Source of the DNA: Leucothrix pacifica
Lineage (GTDB): Bacteria > Pseudomonadota > Gammaproteobacteria > Thiotrichales > Thiotrichaceae
Length of the DNA: 64,000 nucleotides
Reading direction: 5' to 3'
Assembly (NCBI RefSeq): GCF_003172875.1
Contig: NZ_QGKM01000013.1
Coordinates: 62,001 to 126,000, forward strand
The position numbers and the translations under genes were made by a program. Shown here one piece after another: positions 29,642 to 40,590 of this stretch. Under the pieces are notes generated by a model, which searched no databases, was not told the DNA's origin, and worked only from the letters and a program-made list of their open reading frames with translations. Every line of letters starts with the position of its first letter. The first letter of the stretch is position 1.

Positions 29642-31612
29642 CTAACTAGCCTTAGCCAAATAGATATTCTCAAAGGCAACAGGCTTACCACAGTGATAAC
29701 CTTGAGCGTAATCAACCCCCATACGCTTGAGTAGTTGCTTTGTTATGTCTGTTTCGACAGATTCGGCAATAGTAGCCAAATTCATCACCTGCCCTACTTT
29801 ATTGACCGCATCAACCATTGCTGCATCGACACGATTCTTACTCATATTGCGAATAAACCCACCATCAATCTTTAAGTAACTCACCGGTAGATCGCGCAAA
29901 TAGCTCAATGAAGAAATCCCGCTTCCAAAGTCATCAAGTGAGCCACAAGCACCAAGCTCTATTAGTTCATCCAGCAAAACCTGACTACGCATGAAATTCG
30001 CTAACACAATGGATTCTGATATTTCAAAACACAAGAAAGAAGCCGGCACATTGCGATCTTCAAGCACCGCTTTCACAAAGGAAACAAAAGTTTCGTCATT
30101 CACGCTATCAGCCGACAGGTTAATTGTGAAAATTTGTTTAACTTTTGTGTCGGAAATAAAATCACCGTTAGCAATACAATTTATCGTCTTATCTACCACC
30201 CAACGATCTAAACTTCCCATCAATCCTAAGCGCTGAGCAGATGGCATAAAGCTACCCGGAGACAAAATCTCACCTTCATGCGGAAGTCGGACCAGCACCT
30301 CATACTGCCTCTCCTGACACTCACCCTCCGCCTGCAATGGCATGATTGGTTGGACATATAAAGTAAAGCCATCGTGCTTTAAAGCGCTCTTGAGTACTTG
30401 CTCCCAGTTTTCGCCTTGTTCCTGCTTCTGCTGACTAGACTCATCATGAGACTCGATATCATCAACATATAACTGATTGCGACCGAGCTTCTTGGCGGTG
30501 TAACATGCCTCATCGGCACTCAACATTAAACGTCCCATATCTGTTACACGATAGCTCGAATCAAAGCCCACAGCACCCAGACTAACACCAACCTGAAACG
30601 TATTTTGACTCCAGGAAAAACGATACCCCTGAATATCTTCAAGTATTCGTTCCAGAATCACTTTGGCTCGTCCAACACCACAATCGACAAGTAATATGGC
30701 AAATTCATCACCGCCCGTTCTGGCTAAACAGTCCGTGCTTCTGACTCTCTTTGAGAATAAGTCAGCAACCTGCTTAAGTAATTCATCACCCGCAGCATGA
30801 CCACACACATCATTAACTGTTTTAAAGTGATCAAGGTCCATATAACAGAGAACATTTGTTGTCTTTTTCTCCTGACCTTCTGCCAGAGCCTTTTCCAGAA
30901 ACTCCTGAAAACTTTTGCGATTATAAAGACCAGTGAGAGAGTCTCGCGATGCCTGATTATAGAGCTCCTCCATAGCAACCCGGTCAGCCGTTACATCTTG
31001 TAAAACTAACGCCACGTACTCAATATCACCTTCTTCGCTTTGCACAGGTGCGGTCTTAATTTTTACGTATTTGGATTCTGATTTTTTACTGAGTAGCTTT
31101 ACATCATGAAGATCAAACATGCTATCCATTTTGCTGAACTGATCTTCAATTATCTGTACCAGAGTGTCAGCGCTACGACCACCATGCAAACTAACAATTT
31201 CGCTGATAGGACGATTCGCCGCGTCTTCATTACTCCATCCGGTGATGAGAGATGCTACATCGCTCAGATATTCAGCCTGCAAGTTTCTATTCACCCGGAT
31301 TACACCGCCAGCCGTTGCTCCGAGTAATGCTTCGGTGTTCTTAAAAGACAATCTTGATGCCTCATGCGTAAGACCCAGAATATCTTGGCTCTTCATCGAA
31401 TCAGACTTAATTTTATAGAAAGCGACACCCAGTGTCACAATCATAAGTAACAGAACCGACTGCAGCATTGGCAGATAGACTTGAAAACCAGAAACCTCGG
31501 TCACATCAAGGAATTGCCACCCAGCCAAGAGAACGCTGAGCACAACCAACAGTACTAAGGTCATGACAGGAACAGTGTTATTGTTATCCGGGAGAACGTT
31601 TCTGACTTTCAT
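29642..31612 (-). CDS. Membrane-bound PAS-GGDEF-EAL cyclic-di-GMP enzyme
   Basis: A 656-residue signalling protein. Two helices (about 17-33 and 47-66) form a small membrane anchor; a PAS-like domain follows (about 90-212). The GGDEF domain (about 213-385) has an intact active site GGDEF (300-304) and an RxxD inhibitory site (RSTD, 291-294) five residues before it, so cyclic-di-GMP synthesis with product feedback is expected. The EAL domain (about 405-650) has EVL at 438-440 in place of EAL but keeps the metal Glu, Asn (NLSAD), Glu (FEISES), DDFG (560-563), LKIDG, AESVE and the AQGYHCGKP Gln, so phosphodiesterase activity is plausible as well. Which activity dominates cannot be told. Lies upstream of fxsA. 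Confidence 0.9.
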   Translation of the reverse strand: MKVRNVLPDNNNTVPVMTLVLLVVLSVLLAGWQFLDVTEVSGFQVYLPMLQSVLLLMIVTLGVAFYKIKSDSMKSQDILGLTHEASRLSFKNTEALLGATAGGVIRVNRNLQAEYLSDVASLITGWSNEDAANRPISEIVSLHGGRSADTLVQIIEDQFSKMDSMFDLHDVKLLSKKSESKYVKIKTAPVQSEEGDIEYVALVLQDVTADRVAMEELYNQASRDSLTGLYNRKSFQEFLEKALAEGQEKKTTNVLCYMDLDHFKTVNDVCGHAAGDELLKQVADLFSKRVRSTDCLARTGGDEFAILLVDCGVGRAKVILERILEDIQGYRFSWSQNTFQVGVSLGAVGFDSSYRVTDMGRLMLSADEACYTAKKLGRNQLYVDDIESHDESSQQKQEQGENWEQVLKSALKHDGFTLYVQPIMPLQAEGECQERQYEVLVRLPHEGEILSPGSFMPSAQRLGLMGSLDRWVVDKTINCIANGDFISDTKVKQIFTINLSADSVNDETFVSFVKAVLEDRNVPASFLCFEISESIVLANFMRSQVLLDELIELGACGSLDDFGSGISSLSYLRDLPVSYLKIDGGFIRNMSKNRVDAAMVDAVNKVGQVMNLATIAESVETDITKQLLKRMGVDYAQGYHCGKPVAFENIYLAKAS

Positions 31613-31891
31613 AGCGGTATATTCTTATTTTTATTACCACTAAATTTACAGGCATCCGTTCAGTTATACTACATTTTTCCGACACCATCCGACGAACGTC
31701 ACATCTTCACCCACAAAAAATTAAATAAAATCTATTAACAACAACACCAACAATAAGACGAAGTTTTATCTACTCAATCAATCCTGATAAAAAATTTTAT
31801 ATATTTATATTATTAAACCGTAATTAATCTTGACTTAAAAATAGATTTAAATGTAAATATAATTCTGCATTAATAAAACTAGGTGATAAAC

Positions 31892-32215
31892 GTGAGTACT
31901 TTAGATTACGATCAGTTTGACAGAGCAACATTGCTACAAATAATGGATGAGATTCCACTTGAGTTAAAAAAGCGCGACAAAATAATGCGCCAGGAACTTA
32001 AGTCTAAAATGCAAAAGCTAGCTGAAGAGGCTGGCTATAGCCTTGATGATATTCTAACGGGTGGTAAAGCGAAGGCACCCACTAAAAAGGCGGCACCCAA
32101 GTATGAGAACCCGGACGACCCATCGACCACCTGGACCGGACGCGGCAGAAAACCACTATGGGTAGTTGCGGCACTAGAAGCAGGTAAAACACTGGAAGAT
32201 CTGGAAATCAGCTGA
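31892..32215 (+). CDS. H-NS family nucleoid-associated protein
   Basis: A 107-residue DNA-binding protein. The N-terminal part (about 1-55) is a coiled-coil oligomerisation region (LELKKRDKIMRQELKSKMQK) and the C-terminal domain (about 75-107) has TWTGRGRKPLWV, the AT-rich minor-groove binding core of H-NS, in which the GRG triplet acts as the hook. I choose GTG 31892 over GTG 31883: AGGTGA at 31881-31886 overlaps the earlier codon and sits five bases before the later one. The 279 bases upstream are very AT-rich, fitting self-repression, though no site is defined. It is a silencer of AT-rich, often acquired, DNA. Confidence 0.88.
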   Translation: MSTLDYDQFDRATLLQIMDEIPLELKKRDKIMRQELKSKMQKLAEEAGYSLDDILTGGKAKAPTKKAAPKYENPDDPSTTWTGRGRKPLWVVAALEAGKTLEDLEIS

Positions 32216-32230
32216 TCGAATTTAGCATTT

Positions 32231-32270
32231 AAGTCACCACCAGCACTTACATCACGGCCGGTGGTGACTT
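32231..32270. terminator. Hairpin without U-tract after the H-NS gene
   Basis: A perfect 11-bp stem (AAGTCACCACC/GGTGGTGACTT) around an 18-base loop, starting 15 bases past the H-NS stop and followed by CGATTTAG. A likely 3' end signal, but the U-tract is poor. Confidence 0.6.
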
Positions 32271-32469
32271 CGATTTAGCGCTAACAAATCTATAGCCACC
32301 TGAAGATACATTCTTTATACTTGACCGACTAATAATAAAAAGCAGTCAATAAATCCGCGGAAACGTTAGCATCCACGCACTAACCTTAGGCGTATATGGC
32401 ATGAACGTTACATAGTATACTTCGATAGGTATACCGTCAGTGACTGTGACATAAATCATTAAACCGGAC

Positions 32470-34881
32470 ATGCGAAATATCATGAAAGCTTTTTTCTCAG
32501 TTATAGTTTTACTCATTACCACAAGCTTGTACGCCGCTTCGGACACGCTCTTGCGGCCGAGCGAAGCTTTTAAACTAACGACTGAAACTATTGATTCACA
32601 GACTGTTCGTGCAACATGGACGATTGAAGAAGGTTATTATCTTTATCGCGATAAAATAGATTTCATCAGCGAAACACAAGACTCCAGCGTTGCAAACGTA
32701 TTCAAACCGGCTGGTAACCCAAAAAAAGACCCAACATTTGGGGAAGTCGACATCTACAGGGGCGTCGTTACTTTTGATATTTCATTACAGCACAACAACA
32801 GCAATTCTCCACAACTCATACAGTTACTGAGTAAATCCCAAGGTTGTGCGGACATCGGGCTCTGCTACCCTCCTCAAAAGCAGACGGTTAATGTAAAGCT
32901 GCCACCCAGCTTCTCCAATACGGCAACATCAGAAACACCATTGAATAACCCTATCAGCCCAGTTAGTCTGGCAGATGAGCTTGGTATCAGTAGCATCACA
33001 GGTACTAGTGAACCCGACAGTATTACCGGCATCGGTGGTATTAGTAGCATTGGTGGTAACCAAGCCAATGAACCACTACCACCTGATGAAGCATTTAGAT
33101 TCGATATTATTGCAACAGACAGTAATACACTCAATGCGAGATGGAATGTCACACCAGGCCATTATTTATATCAACATAAAATAGGCTTTAAAGTTGATGG
33201 CAATAAACACAATGTAACCTTAGGAAAGCCAAACTTACCCGAAGGTAAAGCTTACAAAGATGTCTATTTTGGAGATGTCGTTACCTATGATAAAGATTTT
33301 GAAGTTACTGTTCCTGTCAGTGGTTATAACGAAACGCTAGAAGTTATTACTGAATATCAGGGGTGTTCAGAACTAACCGGTATCTGCTATCCACCACAAA
33401 CCAAAACAGAATTAGTTGATTTCTCAGCTTTTCCTCCCTCAACGATTACAAAAGCCCAAACTGGTAGTGATGCATCAAATACTACCGATGCAACAACAAC
33501 TGAAAAGACAGCAACACCTACAGCCGACACTACCACTATTACAGAATCAGCTTCACAACAAAGTGCGCTCAGCGATGCATTGAAAAACAAGGGCATACTG
33601 GCTGTTATCGGACTATTTTTCTTGGGCGGTCTGTTATTAACCTTTACACCCTGTGTATTCCCGATGATCCCAATACTATCGGGAATCATTACTGGGCAAG
33701 GTGAAGATCTATCCCGAGGTAAAGCATTTGCTTTGTCATTAGCTTATGTCGTCCCGATGGCCCTCACTTATGCAGCAGCAGGTGTTATCGCGGGCTACAC
33801 GGGTGCAAACCTACAAGCAGCGCTACAAAACCCTTGGGTACTGAGCATGTTTGCATTGTTGTTTGTCATACTCTCACTATCAATGTTTGGCTTCTATGAA
33901 CTGCAGATGCCTAGCGCCATCCAAAATAAGCTGAACAATATTAGTAATACTCAGCGCGGCGGAAGTCTGGTTGGCGCTGGCATTATGGGTGTGCTATCGG
34001 CGCTCATTGTTGGCCCTTGCGTCACCGCTCCACTAATCGCAGCACTTGCTTACATCGCTGATACTAAAGATGTTGTACTTGGTGGACTTTCATTATTTAT
34101 GCTTGGCATGGGAATGGGCGCCCCTTTACTCGTTATCGGTGTGTCTGCAGGTAGCGTACTACCCAGAGCAGGCGCATGGATGGAGACTGTTAAACACATC
34201 TTTGGCGTTATGATGCTTGGTTTAGCCATCTGGATGCTCGACCGTATTGTCCCACCTCAAATCACCCTGCTATTAAGTGGTATTCTCTTAGTCGGTAGCG
34301 CGATCTTTTTGGGAGCAACCGACTCACTCAATGAAACGTCTTCGGGGTGGAAGAGACTTTGGAAAAGTAGCGGACTGGTCTCACTATTACTCGGCACCAT
34401 TCTAATTATAGGGGCTGCTGCGGGAAGTAAAAGTTACTTTGCTCCATTGTCAGGACTACTGGCGACTAATAGCCCTAATAATTCCAGCGACACTCTGGCT
34501 GAGCCGACTGGTTTACAATTTAAAAAGATATCAAGCCTGAGTGACCTTGACAGCACACTGCAACTGGCCAGAAACACCAACACCCCTGTAATGCTCGACT
34601 TTTATGCCTACTGGTGCTTACCTTGCCGGGAAATGGAACACACTGTGTTTAGTGATTCGGATGTTGTTGCTACATTGGAAAACACTATCGTCATACAAGC
34701 TGATGTAACTGATATGAATGAAAATGACAGCGCGCTCCTGAAGGAACTGGAAGTATTTGGCCCTCCTCATGTCATTTTCTACGATAGAAACGGTGAGGAA
34801 AGAAAAGACTTCCGAATCAGTGGTGAAATGAAGCTAGAACCATTTAAACAGCATATCCAGCGCTTCTTATCAAACGTCTAG
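32470..34881 (+). CDS. dsbD: Thiol:disulfide interchange protein DsbD with duplicated N-terminal alpha domain
   Basis: Carries electrons from cytoplasmic thioredoxin across the inner membrane to keep periplasmic thiols reduced (DsbC, cytochrome c maturation). The 803-residue protein exceeds the usual 560-620 because the periplasmic alpha domain occurs twice: residues about 25-145 with Cys126/Cys132 (QGCADIGLCYPP) and about 200-318 with Cys299/Cys306 (QGCSELTGICYPP). A Thr-rich linker (about 325-365) leads to the eight-helix beta domain with Cys394 (TFTPCVFP) and Cys517 (VGPCVTAP). A C-terminal thioredoxin-like gamma domain carries WCLPC (715-719). A signal peptide spans about 1-23. The second ATG (32482) is an alternative start. 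Both alpha copies keep both cysteines, so both could accept electrons. Confidence 0.93.
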   Translation: MRNIMKAFFSVIVLLITTSLYAASDTLLRPSEAFKLTTETIDSQTVRATWTIEEGYYLYRDKIDFISETQDSSVANVFKPAGNPKKDPTFGEVDIYRGVVTFDISLQHNNSNSPQLIQLLSKSQGCADIGLCYPPQKQTVNVKLPPSFSNTATSETPLNNPISPVSLADELGISSITGTSEPDSITGIGGISSIGGNQANEPLPPDEAFRFDIIATDSNTLNARWNVTPGHYLYQHKIGFKVDGNKHNVTLGKPNLPEGKAYKDVYFGDVVTYDKDFEVTVPVSGYNETLEVITEYQGCSELTGICYPPQTKTELVDFSAFPPSTITKAQTGSDASNTTDATTTEKTATPTADTTTITESASQQSALSDALKNKGILAVIGLFFLGGLLLTFTPCVFPMIPILSGIITGQGEDLSRGKAFALSLAYVVPMALTYAAAGVIAGYTGANLQAALQNPWVLSMFALLFVILSLSMFGFYELQMPSAIQNKLNNISNTQRGGSLVGAGIMGVLSALIVGPCVTAPLIAALAYIADTKDVVLGGLSLFMLGMGMGAPLLVIGVSAGSVLPRAGAWMETVKHIFGVMMLGLAIWMLDRIVPPQITLLLSGILLVGSAIFLGATDSLNETSSGWKRLWKSSGLVSLLLGTILIIGAAAGSKSYFAPLSGLLATNSPNNSSDTLAEPTGLQFKKISSLSDLDSTLQLARNTNTPVMLDFYAYWCLPCREMEHTVFSDSDVVATLENTIVIQADVTDMNENDSALLKELEVFGPPHVIFYDRNGEERKDFRISGEMKLEPFKQHIQRFLSNV

Positions 34882-34916
34882 TGTTTGACTGCTGCCTAAA
34901 ATATATTTAATTCATC

Positions 34917-34945
34917 TTGCATCTGCGAAATACCCACCCTATAAT
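34917..34945 (+). promoter_or_regulatory. Sigma-70 promoter of the tRNA-fMet/rimP-nusA-infB cluster
   Basis: TTGCAT (34917-34922), 17-base spacer, perfect TATAAT (34940-34945), ending 16 bases before the tRNA. The GC-containing stretch CTGCACC right after it would fit stringent control, as is usual for stable-RNA promoters. Confidence 0.85.
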
Positions 34946-34961
34946 CTGCACCTCATTCGGA

Positions 34962-35038
<77 letters not shown>

Positions 35039-35115
35039 ATTCACAATGAGTGATTTTAAAGACATTCGTTGTGGGCATCAGCTTGTATTCTTGATGCTTA
35101 CACAAAAATAAAAAG

Positions 35116-35138
35116 GCCCCGATAATCGGGGCTTTTTT
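35116..35138 (+). terminator. Intrinsic terminator between tRNA-fMet and rimP
   Basis: GCCCCGA-TAA-TCGGGGC stem followed by six T residues, 77 bases after the tRNA. It probably ends most tRNA transcripts while some polymerases read on into rimP-nusA, as at E. coli metY. Confidence 0.88.
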
Positions 35139-35167
35139 ATTATCTGCTTCATGGGATAGCAATATAA

Positions 35168-35611
35168 ATGCACGAGCAATTAGATCAATTAATTAACTCT
35201 ACAGTAGTTGGCCTGGGGTTTGAGCTCTGGGGTTATGAGTATCGCCCTCATTCTGAAAGCGCGTTATTACGCATTTTCATTGAAAAAGAAGGCGGTATTT
35301 CAATAGACAACTGCACTCAGGTAAGCCGCCAAATTGGTGCTGCGTTGGATGTAGAAGATCTGATTCCGGTTGCTTATATTTTGGAAGTATCATCGCCGGG
35401 TATTGATCGCGTGTTATTCACACCTGAACAATACCACAGATATATTGGTGAGCAATTAAAGGTACGAACCCGCTCCCCTATCGAAGGGCGTCGCAACTTT
35501 AGAGGCAGTCTCGAAGCAGCAACAGATACACATGTTTCCGTCTTAGTAGACAATGAAACATTTGAAATACCATTTGATGTAGTAGATCGGGCCCGTTTGG
35601 TGATGGCATAA
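35168..35611 (+). CDS. rimP: Ribosome maturation factor RimP
   Basis: Assists late assembly of the 30S subunit. The 147-residue protein has the family's two domains: N-terminal alpha/beta (about 1-80, with GFELWGYEYRPHSESALLRI and the conserved CTQVSRQIGAALD) and a C-terminal SH3-like barrel (about 85-147), joined at EVSSPGIDRVL, the best conserved motif of the family. First protein gene of the cluster, 37 bases before nusA. Confidence 0.95.
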   Translation: MHEQLDQLINSTVVGLGFELWGYEYRPHSESALLRIFIEKEGGISIDNCTQVSRQIGAALDVEDLIPVAYILEVSSPGIDRVLFTPEQYHRYIGEQLKVRTRSPIEGRRNFRGSLEAATDTHVSVLVDNETFEIPFDVVDRARLVMA

Positions 35612-35648
35612 AATTAAAAATGCCCGCTTTATTTTTAAGGAAGGACTC

Positions 35649-37190
35649 ATGAGCAAAGAAATTTTATATGTTGTTGACGCCGTCTCAAACGAAAAGAATG
35701 TCGATCCTGAGATTATTTTCGACGCAGTCGAGTCAGCACTAGCCACTGCAACGCGAAAGCGTTTCGGCATGGAAATGGACGTCCGCGTGACAATCGATCG
35801 TGAGTCTGGTGAGTACGATACATTCCGTCGCTGGCAAGTGGTTGATGACGAAGATCCGGAGTTTGAAAGCCCTGAGCGTCAGATTCTGTTGAGTTATGCA
35901 AAGGACAAAGGCCTGGATGCTGACATCGGCGATTTTATCGAAGAGCAAATTGAATCGGTAGAGTTCGGGCGTATCGCTGCACAAACTGCTAAGCAGGTTA
36001 TTGTACAGCGTGTTCGTCAGGCTGAGCGTGAGCGCATTGTTGAAGCATTCATGGACAGAATTGGCCAATTGGTACTAGGAACGGTTAAGCGTACTGACCG
36101 CCGCGGCATTGTATTGGACATGGGTGAAAACGCTGAAGCAATCATTCCTCGTGAAGAAATGATTCCTCGTGAGAATGCTCGTGTTGGCGACCGTATGCGC
36201 GGCTTGCTAAAAGAGATTCGCGAAGATGCCCGCGGCCCACAGATGATTGTGAGTCGTACTGATAACAAATTCCTTATTGAGCTATTGAAACTTGAAGTGC
36301 CGGAAATTGGGCAGGAGTTGATTGATATCATGGGGGCTGCCCGAGACCCTGGCTCTCGCGCTAAGATTGCGGTTCGTGCCAACGTACCAAATCTTGACCC
36401 TATCGGTGCTTGTGTTGGTATGCGTGGTTCACGTATCCAAACCGTTACCAATGAATTGAGTAATGAGCGTGTAGATATTATCCCTTGGGATGATGACGTT
36501 GCGAAATTCACCATTAACGCAATGCAGCCTGCTACTGTGACTTCTATCGTTGTTGATGAAGATCAGCAAACCATGGATATAGGTGTTGATCAGGAAAAAC
36601 TATCACAGGCCATTGGTAAAGGCGGCCAAAATGTTCGCTTGGCGAGCGAGCTGACAGGCTGGACGCTAAACGTCATGAGTGAAGATGACGCGGAGCAAAA
36701 AGCCCAGCAAGAAACAACGGCTATCATTGAGTTATTTGCTGAGCAATTGGATGTTGATGAAGAAGTCGCTACAATTCTTCACGAAGAAGGCTTTACCACT
36801 CTCGATGAAGTAGCTTACGTCCCTATTGAGGAAATGGCTCAGGTAGAAGAGTTCGACGAGGAAATCATCGAAGAGCTTCGTAGCCGTGCTCGAAACGCCC
36901 TACTCACCTTGGCAATTTCAGGTGGTAATGGTAAGCCAGCCAAAGACCTTCTGGAAATGGATGGGATGAGTGACGAGCTAGCAAACAAGCTGGCAGGTGC
37001 TGGCATTTGCACCATGGAAGACCTAGCCGAACAATCTATCGATGAACTTACTGTTCTTGATGGCATTGACGAAACCCAGGCGGGCGAATTGATTATGACC
37101 GCACGCGCACCGTGGTTCGCCGATGAAACTTCGGAAGACGACGCAACAGCAACCGACTCAACCATTAAGCAGTCTGAGTCAGATGTTTAA
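35649..37190 (+). CDS. nusA: Transcription termination/antitermination factor NusA
   Basis: Binds RNA polymerase and nascent RNA to promote pausing, hairpin termination and rRNA antitermination. The 513-residue protein has an N-terminal polymerase-binding domain (about 1-125), an S1 domain (about 132-200, [18 protein letters not shown]), two KH domains (about 200-345, with [15 protein letters not shown] and [12 protein letters not shown]) and two C-terminal acidic repeats (about 365-430 and 440-495) that are typical of gammaproteobacterial NusA. A strong AAGGA ribosome-binding site precedes the ATG. In E. coli NusA represses this same operon. Confidence 0.98.
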   Translation: MSKEILYVVDAVSNEKNVDPEIIFDAVESALATATRKRFGMEMDVRVTIDRESGEYDTFRRWQVVDDEDPEFESPERQILLSYAKDKGLDADIGDFIEEQIESVEFGRIAAQTAKQVIVQRVRQAERERIVEAFMDRIGQLVLGTVKRTDRRGIVLDMGENAEAIIPREEMIPRENARVGDRMRGLLKEIREDARGPQMIVSRTDNKFLIELLKLEVPEIGQELIDIMGAARDPGSRAKIAVRANVPNLDPIGACVGMRGSRIQTVTNELSNERVDIIPWDDDVAKFTINAMQPATVTSIVVDEDQQTMDIGVDQEKLSQAIGKGGQNVRLASELTGWTLNVMSEDDAEQKAQQETTAIIELFAEQLDVDEEVATILHEEGFTTLDEVAYVPIEEMAQVEEFDEEIIEELRSRARNALLTLAISGGNGKPAKDLLEMDGMSDELANKLAGAGICTMEDLAEQSIDELTVLDGIDETQAGELIMTARAPWFADETSEDDATATDSTIKQSESDV

Positions 37191-37210
37191 GGCGACAGGA
37201 GAAACAGAAT

Positions 37211-40200
37211 ATGTCAGAAATTACCGTAAAGAAACTATCCGAAATTGTGGGTGCTCCTGTCGAAACACTGCTACAGCAGATGAAAGACGCAGGCATTCAC
37301 GTTAATGGCGCAGATGACAGCATCACAGACCGCCAAAAACTTGATTTGCTAGAGCACATCCGTCAAAGCTCGGGCTCTACTGAAGAAACCACTGCAAAAA
37401 CAGGCAAGATCACTCTGAAGAAGCGCTCAAACAATGAGCTCAAGCTATCTGGTGGTGCGGGTAAAGGCTCTCGCACGGTCAATGTTGAGGTACGCCGAAA
37501 GAAGACGATTCTTCGTCGCAACCAAAATACTGCAGGCGCTGCTCAAGAGACAGAAGCTCCGGCAGCGGAACCAGCTGCTCCGACCAGCTCGAGCCGTACT
37601 GAAGAACTTGCGAAACAGAACGAATCAGAGCGCATTGCTCGTGAGCAAGCTGTACTTGCTCGCCGTGAAAAAGAGAGCAAAGCAAGTGAAGCGAAAGCTG
37701 CTGCTGAGCAAAAAGCTGCTGCAGAACAAGCAACATCGCAGGCAGAGACTCCTGCCGCTGATGCCCCACCTAAAGAAGCAGTTACAGCAAAAACTGAAAC
37801 AGTAACTCCGGCAGAAAAAGAAGCCCCTACTCCTGAAAAGGCAACTGAAGCAACACCTGCCCCCAAAGCCGAAGAAACGCCTGCACCTAAGCAGAAAGCC
37901 AAACCGGTTGAGGAAGCTAAACCTGCTAAGCAGGAAAAGCCAGCAAGTGAGCCAGAAGCTAAAGCTGAAACTCCGAAAGCTGACACAGCAAAAACCGAGA
38001 CAGCACAACCAGAAACAAAAGCTGCTGAGGCTGATAAGCCAACACTAACGGTTAATAAAACCAAAGTTGATGATAATGGCTTACCAACTGACCCAAAAGC
38101 ACGCCGTGCCGCTGTTGCAGCGAAAGCCCGCGCTGAAGCTGCCGCTATCTTTAAGAAGCGTCCTTCTCGCGCCAAGGTCGCTCCTAAACCTGCACCTGCC
38201 CCTGCTCCGGCTGCTGAACAAAAGCCAAAGGAAGCCGCAAAGCCGGCTGCTAAACCTGCCGCTACACCAGCGAAACCTGCTGAAAAGGCAAAGAAAAAGC
38301 CTTTCCAGGGTCGTGGTGGTGCTCCGGGTCCATTGCACATTAAAGATGGTCGTGGCAATCGCAAGCAAAAAGGCAAGCGGGGTCAACAGCGTCGTCAGGA
38401 AAATACAGTAGACCAGTCTACGGACCATGGTTTTGAAATGCCTACCGCACCAATCGTGCGTGAAGTTGAAATTCCGGAAACAATTGTTGTATCTGAACTG
38501 GCTCAAAAACTTGCCGTCAAAGGTGCTGACATTATTCGTGCCATGATGGGCATGGGTGTGATGGCAACCATCAATCAGGCACTGGATCAAGATACCGCTA
38601 TCCTGATTGTTGAGGAAATGGGCCATAAAGGTATTGTTGCTAAGTCACAAGATGAAGAGTCTCAAGTCGCTGACTTGATCGAAAACATTGGTGATTATGA
38701 GCAAACTTCCCGCCCACCGGTTGTTACTATCATGGGTCACGTTGACCACGGTAAAACATCGCTACTGGATTACATTCGTGCCTCACGCGTTGCTTCTGGC
38801 GAAGCAGGTGGAATTACACAACATATCGGTGCTTACCACGTTGAAACACCAAACGGTATCGTGTCATTCCTTGATACACCGGGACACGCAGCATTTACAG
38901 CAATGCGTGCTCGTGGAGCAAAAGCCACAGACGTGGTCATTTTGGTTGTTGCAGCAGATGATGGCGTAATGCCACAGACTAAGGAAGCGATTGAGCATAC
39001 CCGCTCTTCCGGTGTTCCTTTGATTGTTGCAATCAACAAGATTGATAAGCCTGAAGCTGACCCTGAGAAAGTAAAGACTGAACTATCTAACTTCGGTGTT
39101 ATCTCTGAAGATTGGGGTGGTGAAGATATCTTCGTCAATGTTTCGGCAAAAACCGGACAAGGCGTTACAGAACTACTGGAATCAATCCTGTTAGTGTCTG
39201 AACTACTGGAACTCAAAGCCAGAACTGATGGCCCAGCAACAGGACTTGTTATTGAATCTCGCCTCGAAAAAGGTCGCGGTGCGGTTTCTACCGTACTGGT
39301 TCAGCAAGGTACTCTGAAGCGCGGCGACATGGTACTAGCTGGTAGTGAGTACGGACGTATTCGTGCGATGTTGGACGAAAACGGCAAGCCAATCAACGAA
39401 GCTGGCCCATCTATTCCGGTAGAAGTACTTGGTCTATCAGGCACTCCATCAGCGGGTGAGCCAGTGATGGTGATGGAAAACGAGCGTAAAGCCCGTGAAA
39501 TTGCTGAGATGCGTCACAACAAAGAACGTGAAACCCGCTTTGCTGCCCAACAAGCTGCGAAGTTGGATGAGATGTTCTCTAAGATGAAAGATGGCGAGAA
39601 GAGTACGCTGAATATTATGCTAAAAGCAGACGTTCACGGCTCTTTGGAAGCACTCAAAGACTCTCTGAGAAAACTATCTACTGATGAAGTTGCCGTTAAG
39701 ATTGTTTCTTCTGGTGTGGGTGGAATCAGTGAGACTGATGTTTCATTAGCACAAGCCTCTGAAGCAATTATTATGGGCTTCAATGTACGTGCTGATGCAA
39801 GTGCTCGCCGTATTGCTTCTGAATCAGGTATCGAGCTTCGTTACTACAGCATCATCTATGAGCTAATCGACGATGTACGTAATGCACTGAGTGGATTGTT
39901 GAAGCCTGAACTGCGTGAAGAAATGACAGGTCTTGCTGAAGTTAAAGGTGTCTTCAAAGGCTCTGGCTTTGGTGCGATCGCTGGTTGTTTGGTCACAGAA
40001 GGTGTGGTCAAGAAAGGTAATCCAATCCGCGTATTACGTGACAATGTGGTTATCTTCGAAGGTGAGCTGGAATCATTGCGCCGTCATCAGGACGATGTTC
40101 AGGAAGTTCGCATGGGTACTGAATGTGGTATTGGTGTTAAGAACTACGATGACGTCAAAGAAGGCGACCAAATCGAAATCTATACTCGTACCTTGATTGA

Positions 40201-40219
40201 ACGGACGCTGGATAAATAA
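37211..40219 (+). CDS. infB: Translation initiation factor IF-2
   Basis: GTPase that brings fMet-tRNA to the 30S subunit and promotes subunit joining. The 1002-residue protein is long for the family. After an IF2_N helical domain (1-50) comes a 380-residue Ala/Lys/Glu/Pro-rich linker (about 100-395) with low-complexity sequence. A second IF2_N-like domain lies around 420-480. The G domain begins with GHVDHGKT (509-516), followed by DTPGHAAF and NKID. Then come domains II, III and IV (the fMet-binding barrel near the end). E. coli uses internal starts to make shorter forms; candidates exist but cannot be judged here. Its stop overlaps the rbfA start by one base (TAATG). Confidence 0.98.
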   Translation: MSEITVKKLSEIVGAPVETLLQQMKDAGIHVNGADDSITDRQKLDLLEHIRQSSGSTEETTAKTGKITLKKRSNNELKLSGGAGKGSRTVNVEVRRKKTILRRNQNTAGAAQETEAPAAEPAAPTSSSRTEELAKQNESERIAREQAVLARREKESKASEAKAAAEQKAAAEQATSQAETPAADAPPKEAVTAKTETVTPAEKEAPTPEKATEATPAPKAEETPAPKQKAKPVEEAKPAKQEKPASEPEAKAETPKADTAKTETAQPETKAAEADKPTLTVNKTKVDDNGLPTDPKARRAAVAAKARAEAAAIFKKRPSRAKVAPKPAPAPAPAAEQKPKEAAKPAAKPAATPAKPAEKAKKKPFQGRGGAPGPLHIKDGRGNRKQKGKRGQQRRQENTVDQSTDHGFEMPTAPIVREVEIPETIVVSELAQKLAVKGADIIRAMMGMGVMATINQALDQDTAILIVEEMGHKGIVAKSQDEESQVADLIENIGDYEQTSRPPVVTIMGHVDHGKTSLLDYIRASRVASGEAGGITQHIGAYHVETPNGIVSFLDTPGHAAFTAMRARGAKATDVVILVVAADDGVMPQTKEAIEHTRSSGVPLIVAINKIDKPEADPEKVKTELSNFGVISEDWGGEDIFVNVSAKTGQGVTELLESILLVSELLELKARTDGPATGLVIESRLEKGRGAVSTVLVQQGTLKRGDMVLAGSEYGRIRAMLDENGKPINEAGPSIPVEVLGLSGTPSAGEPVMVMENERKAREIAEMRHNKERETRFAAQQAAKLDEMFSKMKDGEKSTLNIMLKADVHGSLEALKDSLRKLSTDEVAVKIVSSGVGGISETDVSLAQASEAIIMGFNVRADASARRIASESGIELRYYSIIYELIDDVRNALSGLLKPELREEMTGLAEVKGVFKGSGFGAIAGCLVTEGVVKKGNPIRVLRDNVVIFEGELESLRRHQDDVQEVRMGTECGIGVKNYDDVKEGDQIEIYTRTLIERTLDK

Positions 40220-40590
40220 TGCCAAACGACTTTTCTCGTACTGACCGCATTGCCGAGCAGATCAAACGTGAATTAGCGGTCCTGATTCGTAATCATGTCA
40301 AAGACCCACGGGTCGGCATGATTGCGATTCTGGATGTTAAAGTCACTAAAGATTTGGCACAAGCTAAGGTCTACTTCGACACACTAGATACTGAATCCCA
40401 TCAAGATTGTGAAAAGGGCTTGAATCGTGCCGCAGGTTTCTTGCGTCGCGAACTTGGACGTGCCGTTAAACTACGTGCCACCCCTTCCCTGCAATTTATT
40501 TATGATGATACTGAGCTGAAAGCCAACCAGCTTTCTCACATCATTGATAAAGCAGTGGCATCTGACAAGAAAGACGACCCTACTGACTGA
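40219..40590 (+). CDS. rbfA: 30S ribosome-binding factor RbfA
   Basis: Cold-shock-related factor that binds 30S precursors and helps process the 5' end of 16S rRNA. The 123-residue KH-type protein has RIAEQIKRELAVLIRNHVKD, DPRVGMIAILDVKVTKDLAQ, then FLRRELGRAVKLRATPSLQF, in the usual order. Translationally coupled to infB and directly followed by truB (TGA-ATG). Confidence 0.96.
   Translation: MPNDFSRTDRIAEQIKRELAVLIRNHVKDPRVGMIAILDVKVTKDLAQAKVYFDTLDTESHQDCEKGLNRAAGFLRRELGRAVKLRATPSLQFIYDDTELKANQLSHIIDKAVASDKKDDPTD

Noticed and set aside
37543-38376. Long minus-strand frame (277 codons) opposite infB
   Set aside because: It is the mirror of the Ala/Lys/Glu-rich IF-2 linker; GC-rich repetitive codons create open antisense frames. 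Composition is Ala/Ser/Gly/Phe-biased and shows no domain.
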